Source: Gymnothorax reevesii (Eukaryota; Chordata; Actinopteri; Anguilliformes; Muraenidae). From it: a DNA stretch of 64,000 bases. The DNA lies in contig CM056582.1 in assembly GCA_029721435.1 (NCBI GenBank), positions 42,304,611-42,368,610 on the forward strand, in the 5' to 3' direction. The notes beneath the pieces were generated by a model. The model was not told where the DNA came from and did no database searches. It saw nothing but the letters and a program-made list of their open reading frames with translations. Every line of letters starts with the position of its first letter. Positions within the stretch are counted from its first letter, which is position 1. Positions 56,309 through 64,000 of this stretch are shown here, piece after piece. The position numbers were made by a program, and so were the translations under genes.

Positions 56309-56834
56309 TTACCTTCGCCAGCGACTTCGCTGACGAAGGTAATGTTTTGATCCCCGTGTATTTATTTGTTTGTGTGTCTGTCTGTCTGTGTGTATGTATG
56401 TGTATCGAATAACTCAAAAAGGACCAAACGGAATTTCATAAAATTTGGTGGGTTGATTTGGCATGACCTGAGGATCAATCGATTAGATTTTGGGAGTGAT
56501 CGGGTCAAAGGTCAAAACCGACTTTCGGCCATATCTCGGTCAATTTTTATCCGATCGGCATGAAACCAACGCCAAAATGTGCAGAATTATATACCCGATC
56601 CTGTGATGTGAAACACGGTACAATGGGGTCAATACCCTTCTTAGCGGTTGGGGGTCAAAGGTCAGGGGGGTCATTACCTTTCGAACTTAAAGGCGTATTG
56701 ATGTAAAAAAAAAAATATCGTACTCTTGTCATTCATCGATCATTTAAAAAAATAAAAATTGGTCCTCAGAGTTATGTGGCGAGGGATTCAGTGGCGTCGG
56801 CGAAGGTATGCGCTCTACCGAGTGCCCGTTCTAG
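56309..56834 (+). mobile_element. Non-coding repeat, Helitron-like 3' end, inside gag/protease gap
   Basis: It opens with a 34 nt near-palindrome (56309-56342, TTACCTTCG...CGAAGGTAA). It has a (TGTC/TGTG)n stretch and two DR1-like sites (GGGTCAAAGGTCA at 56502-56514 and 56652-56664). It ends GCGCTCTACCGAGTGC (hairpin, 56810-56825) plus CCGTTCTAG. A hairpin followed by CTAG then T is the Helitron 3' signature, but TTA on both sides could also be a 3 bp duplication. Abundant repeats with the same GGTATGCGCTCTACCGAGTGC end are known from fish and invertebrates. Confidence 0.6.
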
Positions 56835-57000
56835 TTACTGAGTGTTATGCTGTCATGAAAAAAACAACAAGAAGAAGAAATCAAGCCAAGTGCTTTCACT
56901 AGGAGGGAATCTCTTGTATCAGAGGTCAGCTCGCCTGATCTTCAGTGTCTGATTCTGTTTTGGAGGGGTTTGAGCCATTCATCATCGATGATTTTGTCTC

Positions 57001-57490
57001 ACTTCACATGATTTTTCCTCATGTGCTCCTATTCGAATTCTAAGGGATACTGGGTCTTCCCAATCTCTTATTCTTGCAGATTTTCTGCCTCTTTCTGACA
57101 AAATGTCTACTCAGGCTAATGTCCTTATTCAAGGAGTGTACCTCTCCAAAATGTTCATCTCAAATCAGACTTGGTCTCTGGGCCTGTTACTATTGGCGTT
57201 AGGTCTTCTCGTCCTTTCAAAGGTGTTCATTTGCTTGTTGGTAATGATCTTGCTGGGGATAAGGTTGGGCCCTACTCTGTTGTAACTGACACTCCTTTGA
57301 TTGATCAAACATTTGACTTTATTGAGGAAGAAATTCCAGACCTCTATCCTTCATGTGCAGTTACTTATTCTATGGCCAGAAAGGCTATTCAAGATGATGC
57401 TGACCTGGACTTCAACCTGGCTGACACCTTCACTGGGCAGTCTTTTCATCAGGAACCTTCCAGTCCTGAGATGTCTGGGAAATCTTAAGA
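57001..57490 (+). pseudogene. Gmr1-like aspartic protease region, copy 3
   Basis: The active site DTGSSQS is encoded at 57046-57066 in a frame reading LRDTGSSQSLILADFLPLSD. Another frame continues MVSGPVTIGVRSSRPFKGVH, LLVGNDLAGDKVGPY and DADLDFNLADTFTGQSF. Split by a frame change and ended by a stop near 57486. It precedes the integrase. Confidence 0.78.
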
Positions 57491-57679
57491 CTTGTCCTTG
57501 TCAGATCATTCTTATGACATTCTGTCTCATAAACAACTTATTCAGGAGCAACAACAAGCTTGTGATCTAGCGCATCTTCTACCTCAGGCTGCAACTGAAC
57601 AAGAGGCTACTCAAGTTCCTGTCTGTTTTTACCACAAAAAATGTTGTGCTTATGGGAAAGTGGCATCCATCTGATGTTC

Positions 57680-58790
57680 CTGCAGATGAAGAGTAGATGA
57701 TCACCCATTAAATTGTTCTTCCAAAGTCTTATCCTCAAGAAACTCTTAGTCTGTCCCATGACAATCCTATGTCAGGTAATTTGGGTATCAAGAAGACCCT
57801 TCAACGTGTCAGGAATCATTTCTTCTGGCCTTCCATGAGATCCGATGTACAGGAATACTGCAAATCCTGTCATAATTGTCAAATTGTTGGGAAGCCAAAC
57901 CAGAATATTCCAAAGGCTCAACTTAAGCCCATTCCCGCTTTTGAAGAACCTTTCAGTCGAATCATCATTAACTGTGTTGGACTATTGCCGAAGACTAGGT
58001 CTAGTTGTGAGTACTTACTGACTATCGTGTGCTTCCACTCGGTTTCCTGAGGCAATTCCACTTTGTGACTTCAAGGCAAAGACTATCATCAAGGCTCTTA
58101 CCAAGTTTTTCTTCTTCGTTGGTCTTCCTAAGTCTATTCAGTCTGATTAAAGGTCAAATTTCATGTCTGGCATATTTCAACAAGTTATGCATGAGCTTGG
58201 TGTTAAACAGTACTGGTCATCTGCTTATCATCCTGAGAGTCAAGGTGCTTTGGAGAGGTTCCATCAAACCCTGAAGAATATGATAAGCACCTACTGCCTT
58301 GACACAGAGAAAGACTGGAATTAAGGTGTCCATCTTCTGTTTTCTGCCCATGAAGCTGTTCAGGAGTCTCTTGGGTTCAGTTCTTTTGAGCTTGTGTTTG
58401 GGCATACAGTTTTGTCGACCTCTGAAGCTTCTGAAGGAAAAGTTGCAGCCCGAAGATGATGTCACAATGAACTTGCTTCAGTATGTCTCAGACCTCTGTA
58501 ATCGTCTCTCTAAGGCTTTTGACTTTGCTAAATCTAATCTTAAAGAAGCTCAGAGCAAAATGAAAGGCAGATGTAACCTTCATTCCCAAGATAGAAGTTT
58601 AAAACTGTTGACAAAGTCCTTGCACTTTTGCCAGTTCCTGAAAACCCTCTAAGAGCCAGATATTTTGGCCCTTATACTGTCCTAAAAAAGGTCAGTCATT
58701 TAAGTTACATAATTTTAACCCCTGGAAGGAGGAAACAAAAACAAATGTGTCACATCAACATGCTCAAAGATACATTGACAGAGACACTCA
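57680..58790 (+). pseudogene. Gmr1-like integrase, copy 3, first catalytic Asp changed to Asn
   Basis: HHCC region: LSHDNPMSGNLGIKKTLQRV and EYCKSCHNCQIVGKPNQN. The core begins FSRIIINCVGLLPKT, where AAC at 57970-57972 encodes Asn at the position of the first catalytic Asp; the minus-strand copy keeps Asp there. The second Asp is followed at once by a stop (about 58147). The Glu segment SYHPESQGALERFHQ-like follows at 58220-58280. The C-terminal block LRARYFGPYTVLKKVSHLSY ends near 58790. Not functional. Confidence 0.88.
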
Positions 58791-58806
58791 GTAGAAGCCA
58801 GTCAAT

Positions 58807-59760
58807 GTGGTAAATACAATTGAACTGGAAAATTCTGAAGAAGATTGTGACTGCCCCTTGGAGAATGAACCTGATCCAGCCAAACTTAAAAATTCAGACA
58901 TTCTTCAAAATATTGTCAGCAAGTTGTCCCACCTGGACCCTTTTAAACGACAGCAGCTAAAGCAGCTCATATGTGAATATAGTCACATATTCCTTAATAT
59001 TCCATCAAGGACTGATATGGTTGACTTTTCAAGATGATGACAAGCCTGTAAAACAGCATCCTTATAGAATGAATCCAGAGAAGCAGAAATACCTTAAACA
59101 AGCAGTCAAATACCTGCTTGAAAATGACTTTGTTGAATCAAGTAACAGTGACTGGAGTTCTCCATGCATCCTAGTTCTGAAACCCAATGGAACACATAGA
59201 AGGTTGAAAGAGCGTTCGCTTTCCTGTAGCCAATCAAAAATGGACTCATATCCTATTCCCATGATTGATGACTGCATTGACAAAGTTGGACAGTCAAGTA
59301 TGTCACCAAATTTGATCTCCTCAAGGGTTTCTGGCAGATCTAACAGACAGAGCCAAGGAGATCTCTGCCTTCGTCACACCAGATGGATGATACCAATACA
59401 AAGTGATGCCCTTTGGAATGAAAAATTCTCCAGCCACCTTCGTACGTCTGGTAAACAGAGTGATTGCTGGACTACCAGGATGTGAAGCCTTTATTGATGA
59501 CATTTTCATCACCAGCGACAGCTTCCAAGAGCATCTCACCTACATCAGAGACTTCTTTCAGAGAGTGAGTGATGCCAAGTTGACTATCAACCTTGTTAAA
59601 AGTGACTTTTGTAAGGCTACAGTTGTTTACTTAGGTCATATTGTAGGACATGGTCAAGTCAAACCAATTGATGCAAAATTCAGTTATCACTGAATTTCCT
59701 GAGCCTTCAACTAAAAGACAATTAATGAGATTTCTAGGGATGGCTGGCTACTAGAGAAAA
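58807..59760 (+). pseudogene. Gmr1-like reverse transcriptase, copy 3
   Basis: A connector (IELENSEEDCDCPLENEPDP) leads into KQHPYRMNPEKQKYLKQAVK, SSNSDWSSPCILVLKPNG, MPFGMKNSPATFVRLVNRVI, and the catalytic FIDDI in CEAFIDDIFITSDSFQEHL, then GHIVGHGQVKPIDAK. Three or more frames are involved. It lies directly downstream of the integrase C-terminus, with about 20 bp between them. Confidence 0.88.
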
Positions 59761-59814
59761 TTCTGTTAAAATTTCTCTTTCATTCCTGAACCTTAGCATT
59801 TTTCCTCAGTAAAT

Positions 59815-60018
59815 TTGTCAAAATTTATTTGAACGGCTGAAAGCTATCCTCAAAAATGAACTAGTTCTCCTATCTCCTCATTTCAAAAAGGAGTTCAAGT
59901 TGGCTATTGATGCCAGTGATATTGTTGCAGGCACAGTTTTACTGCAAGGAGACACTGATGGAGTAGATCATCCTGTTTGTTACTTTTCCAAAAAGTTTGA
60001 TAAACAGAAGAAAAACTA
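59815..60018 (+). pseudogene. Gmr1-like RNase H start, cut by a LINE
   Basis: It reads FKKEFKLAIDASDIVAGTVL, LQGDTDGVDHPVCYFSKKFD and KQKKNY, the first part of RNase H with the first catalytic Asp (IDAS). It stops at about 60020, where LINE sequence starts. The rest and the 3' LTR are not found. Confidence 0.85.
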
Positions 60019-60021
60019 TTA

Positions 60022-60840
60022 GCATAACATGAATGGCGAGAACAGGCCATTCAGCCCAACTAAGCTCGCCAGTTCCTTTATACTATTGTGAATATATCCC
60101 TTCAGATACTCAGTGGTATCTAGCTTTAAGTCAAGCCTGCACTTGAAAACCCCCAAGGTCTCTGCCTCAACAATATGGTCAGGCAAGCTATTCCACATTG
60201 AAATTACTCTTTGGGTGAAGAAATATTTCCAAATATCAGTGCTAAATTTACCTTTGGACAACTTCCATTCAGAGCACTTGGTCAAAGGAATCCTACATAA
60301 TTCACTTTTTTAATCCCTGAAACATGTTTAAAGACCTCAATCAAATCAAACTAAAGAGATTAAGGATCTTCAGCCTCTTCTCATAGATTTCATCTTTTAT
60401 GCCCGGAATTAGCTTAGTGGCTCTTCTCTGAACCTTCTCTAGAGCCTCTATATCTTTCTTAAAGTAAGGTCCCCAGAACTGTACACAATAGTCCATTTGT
60501 AGTCTGATGAATGTGTTGTACAAAAGAAGCATCACTTCCGTGGATTTGTACTCAGTACTTTTGGCAATGTGTCCCAGCATCCGATTGGCTTTTTTAAATG
60601 CTACGGCAAAGTGGCTAGAGCCTGTGAGGTTTTGGTCAGCAATCACTCCCAGATCTTTCTCGTGTGGAGCACATTCCATTTTTAAACCTCCCATGAAGTA
60701 ATCCCGTCTAATGTTTTTATTACCTACATGTACAACTTTACATTCCGCAAAATTAAATTTCATTTGCCACATTTCTGCCCAATTCTGGATGGCAGCATGC
60801 CACTGTAACACTCAGCAGAGCGCATGGTTGGGACCCGTAT
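60022..60840 (-). mobile_element. 5'-truncated CR1/L2-type LINE, 3' end
   Basis: On the minus strand a 156-residue frame (60811-60341) reads LQWHAAIQNWAEMWQMKFNF, HEKDLGVIADQNLTGSSHFA, YKSTEVMLLLYNTFIRLQMD, YCVQFWGPYFKKDIEALEKV and QRRATKLIPGI. This is the conserved C-terminal part of RTs of CR1/L2-group LINEs. A second frame (60285-60019) continues with FFTQRVISMWNSLPDHIVEA and FKCRLDL. A frameshift separates them. Truncated at the 5' side, as is usual for LINE copies. Confidence 0.85.
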
Positions 60841-62574
60841 GGTTGGGACCCGCCCATTGAATAATAATCCACAGCACCGCCAATGCAGTGTCAGGAGTAG
60901 ACAGGAGCGCCCCCAGAGCACGTAGAGACATGCTGTTCGTGCGAGATTCAAGGCCTTGGGCCCAAACCAAAGAACATTTTTGCCTTTCCCTATATCTTAA
61001 GTAGTTAATTAGTTATGAGTGTCGGAAAGTTTCCCTCTTTTTTCCTATGTGTGACGTCATGACCCAGAAACGGATCCCACCTAGCTCAACCCATATCCTT
61101 TGGGGGCGCTAGAATCTCTGATAATATATTGGAGAGCAAATCCCTTCAACTCGAAGTCCACCACTTACTGCCCGGGACTAGTTTTAGAGATATAAGCCAA
61201 AACGTTTGGCGAATTTTCCACCAACGCCAAAAATAGGTGAACTCCCAGGGGTCTCACTGGCTAATCCATGAGAGAATCTCCGTTAAATTTCACACAGAAA
61301 TAGATTAGATGTTTTCCAACAACTTCTAATTGGATGTTTTCTTCTGTTATCGTTAGTTTTGGAGTTATTAACGCCCGCCGGGACCCTTGCCAAAACCGCA
61401 CACAGATGTGTCTATCTGTCGGCGGCTGTGGTTTCTTTCCTATTTCAGATAGGGACATCAAAGTTTTACTGGATGATAGAGAAAAATCTCTAGAGTTTAT
61501 GATACGTTTAATGTCCCTATATGATACGTTTTTATGATATGTTTGCATGTAAGGGCGATAGTTTGGGGGGGTCTTTTGAAATTAATTCCGGGCAAACAAC
61601 CATGAGTAGGAGAACTAAATTTGCGCACCACATCATTGACATGTCCAGCTTCTGAGAACCATTGACTTTGGACTTCTCCCGTGCACTGTTTTTGCACAAG
61701 GAGCCGTAGAAAATGACCATTTTCCCCGCCCAGTTGCATGGCTGGTCACCCCAGCCCCCGCCTCCCGCCACCCACGCACCCAGTTAAGGTCCTACACCAG
61801 GCGTCCCTGCCTCCTGCCGGCCGGGAGACCAGCATTATCCCGTGCACTGGGTGCGCTCTGCCCTGATTGGTTCAATAGGCTTTGAGAACAGATATGCTAG
61901 GAAAAATAGCAATTGTGCCTTAGGCCTGTACATGTAAGTAAGGAATTTGGTCAAATACTGAGTACGTGTATATGAGAAGCGTCGTCTTGACCTATAAACT
62001 GGTTAGCTTTGTTTGTGATTACATGATAGGGGTTTTGTGGAATATATGCATATAGCCTATGCATGGCGTTCACTCAAGCAAGTCAAAGAAACTCAACCAG
62101 TTAAGCGAGTACAACCACTTAAATTGAGAAACATAGAGGTCAATTATTTAGTGTATATGGGCCACCAGAGTGAACATATGGACCGTGTATTGGAACATGA
62201 TTTGGGAAATGTAGGTTATGTGAAAACTTTTATGAACATATGGGGCAGTGCGTGGCGGTGTTAATAATAGTTGAAACTGTGAATGTTTTCTCAAAGGTAT
62301 AGGGTAGTCCAGGAGGACTAATGGACACAAAGCAGGGCCACCAAATGAAACTGGTCTTTTGGCTCAAGCATGATGGGCTGAGAACGCATTTCCTGTTTCC
62401 CAGCATCAGGTTTTGTGTTTTGTGATGTCCCGCATTGACTTTGACATTTGTTTTTTGTGAAGGATGGCAGACAAGCCGGACTTGGTGTTGGTTAAAAATC
62501 AAAGGAAGGGAGCGTATTGAGAAAATGTCCACTTTATTGGCAAAGTTATTTAAGTAGCCTATTGATTGTGGTTG
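60841..62574. other. No gene recognised
   Basis: Contains two adjacent copies of ATGGTTGGGACCCG at 60823 and 60839. The 61.0-61.8 kb part has a repeat-like style (sensitivity to CGCCCGCCGGGACCC-type blocks) but no ends or coding that I can support. Confidence 0.35.
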
Positions 62575-63792
62575 TGTTATGATCTGTTTACCATTCTGTC
62601 TTGTTTGGATTTCGATTTCTGCATTGCCTGACCATGTCTCGAATTATGTATTGTGATGTGGATGCCTGATTATGTTCATGTCTTGTCTAGTTTAGTTTTG
62701 CCATGTTTTGTATTTTGCCATATTCCATTCCTGCAGTTATATTCTGCCCATGTTTCGCTTTTATCCATGCATTGCACTTTGTCTCCCCAGGCCTGGTCTC
62801 CTGTCAGGTGATTGCTCACAGCCCCAGTATTGCGTGCCACACTTTCAGGTGATTTAATGGTTTCTGGATTTGAACCATTCCTTCCTGTCTCGTTTACTTT
62901 CTTCGCCTTGCTTTTCTATTTTGCTAACCAGTTTGTTATTTTTGCTAAATTTACTAACCCAGACTAACTTTGTATATCATACCAACTTACTTACGAGCAC
63001 AAAGGATCGTATAACTGCACCTTACTAATTGATTAAAAAGCTCTCAGCACTCGCCCTGTTCTAGTCTCCGCCTCCTGCCTTCACTCAATTTACTTTGCTG
63101 TGCTTCAAGCAGATTCTCTGCACCTGCCTAATCACTGTTTTGCTACTCATTCTGTGAACATAGAATTCCCTAACCGGAACCGTATGTCTGTTCATAGGCT
63201 GTCTTCATGTGATTTTTTTCATGTGATCAGGTTCTCCTTCATGTTTGCTCCTTTGTAATCTGAGTCTGAGTTCCTACACCTGTTTTCTGTTTAGCGTGTG
63301 ACCTCCCGGATGTGTACATTAGCAGTCTTCTCACAGCAGTTCTCGGTCAGAATGTTTCTCTTGTTTACCTGTGCTGCTATCGTCTTCACCTTGTACTCAT
63401 CGTGTTACTCTTCTGACTGGACCGTCTGACTTACGATTCTTGGCTCTGCTTTTTGGTACTATTGTCTGCATCTGTTTATGATTCCTTTTTGCCCGACTAC
63501 GAATTCTATGATTGCTGCCCTGTTTACGGTTTGAATTACGCCCACTGGATTTTGGCTTTTGCTTCTCTGACAAACCTGTGCCTGTATACCAAACTTGTTT
63601 TTGCCCAACCACGAGTACTGTGATTGCTGCCCTGGTTTTCAACTCTGATTCTGCTCTACTGGATTGTGATTTTTGGATTATGGACTTTGTACCTTTGCCT
63701 TCTGCCCTGCGGGGGTTTCCCCCCTCGCTTATTAAAATCACATCTACTGCACTGTTTGGTTCTCATGTCTGGTTCCTGAGCGTATCCTCACA
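62575..63792 (+). mobile_element. Likely solo LTR, about 1.2 kb
   Basis: It starts TGTTATGATCTGTTTACC and ends GTATCCTCACA, with GGTTG before it (62570-62574) and GGTTT after it (63793-63797), a near-matching 5 bp duplication. Pyrimidine-rich and non-coding. A polyadenylation-like ATTAAA is near 63730, followed by a U5-like ACTGCACTGTTTGGTTC. Similar in type to 54013-54963. If internal retroelement DNA follows 63792, it could instead be a 5' LTR. Confidence 0.55.
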
Positions 63793-64000
63793 GGTTTGGC
63801 ATCAGACTGGTAAAAATTTTTAGCGAGAAACCAGTGTAGTCGCCTATGGGTCGCCAGATTGAGGATGTGCATTATATATTTATGGGGAGCTAGGCCATGT
63901 ACCATGACAGCTTTGACAAAGCCTTGTTTAGTTGAGGTTTTGCGTGATTTTTTTTTTTTAGCGCCACTCTAAGGAAGGGGTAAATAATGGCGGATTAGAG
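63793..64000. other. No gene recognised
   Basis: Short unclassified end of the window with a T run near 63950. Confidence 0.35.

Larger units (their letters stand above)
53550..60021 (+). mobile_element. Gmr1-like Ty3/gypsy element, copy 3 (plus)
   Basis: Order: partial LTR (53550-53832), LTR (53833-55236, with a solo LTR inside), gag (55335-56290), a repeat insertion, protease (57001-57490), integrase (57680-58790), RT (58807-59760) and RNase H (59815-60018), where a LINE cuts it. No 3' LTR was found. It is the same family as 28.0-33.9 kb. Integrase precedes RT, as in Gmr1. Many stops and shifts; inactive. Confidence 0.88.

Noticed and set aside
1..64000. CRISPR arrays, operons, phage or plasmid genes
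   Set aside because: No regularly spaced short repeats and no prokaryotic-type genes; the content is vertebrate repeat DNA.

Overview
The window looks like intergenic DNA from a ray-finned (probably teleost) fish. The evidence is the set of repeats: fish-type Tc1/mariner transposons with CAGTGCCC...GGGCACTG ends at TA sites, a GGCGGCACGGTGG-type tRNA SINE, Ty3/gypsy elements of the Gmr1 type, PIF/Harbinger elements, a CR1/L2-type LINE, and a decayed fibrillar collagen gene that resembles col2a1. I see no intact host protein-coding gene, no tRNA or rRNA gene, no CRISPR array and no bacterial-type operon. Most long open frames are pieces of transposon proteins or chance frames.

Layout. 1-7.4 kb: mostly unrecognised sequence, with one palindromic MITE (3.75-3.92 kb) and small tandem repeats. 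7.4-11.7 kb: a TTAACCCC-family repeat, then a Gmr1-like gypsy relic (integrase C-terminus, RNase H, polypurine tract, 3' LTR) split by a 2.07 kb Tc1 that itself carries a 439 bp solo LTR. 12-13.3 kb: pyrimidine-rich LTR-like repeat. 14.6-16.2 kb: full-length dead Tc1. 17.8-18.8 kb: 951 bp element flanked by TTAA. 19.6-20.8 kb: truncated Tc1-like element and a TTAA MITE. 22.0-24.4 kb: another Tc1, a large foldback and a SINE. 26.4-27.7 kb: LTR-like repeat. 28.0-33.9 kb (minus strand): Gmr1-like element split by a mariner which is itself invaded by LTR-like DNA. 33.9-35.2 kb: old repeat, truncated Tc1 and a SINE. 35.2-39.8 kb (minus strand): seven colinear relic exons of a clade-A fibrillar collagen, separated by repeats. 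39.8-44.2 kb: Harbinger remnants and TTAACCCC-family repeats. 44.2-49.05 kb: a 4.8 kb Harbinger with both terminal inverted repeats, a nuclease frame and Myb-like exons. 49-53.5 kb: repeats nested in repeats. 53.5-60.0 kb (plus strand): second copy of the 28-34 kb Gmr1-like family, with LTRs, gag, protease, integrase, RT and RNase H. 60.0-60.8 kb: LINE 3' end. 62.6-63.8 kb: likely solo LTR.

The main biological points are these. All three gypsy relics place integrase before reverse transcriptase and RNase H (the copia-like order of the Gmr1 group), and one has a SCAN-like gag region. A col2a1-like gene copy is dying here by loss of helix glycines rather than by stop codons. Several non-coding repeat families with TTAACCC ends recur, and two of them meet the same position of an older repeat. 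Copies of the same family inside the window act as empty-site controls for some of these insertions.
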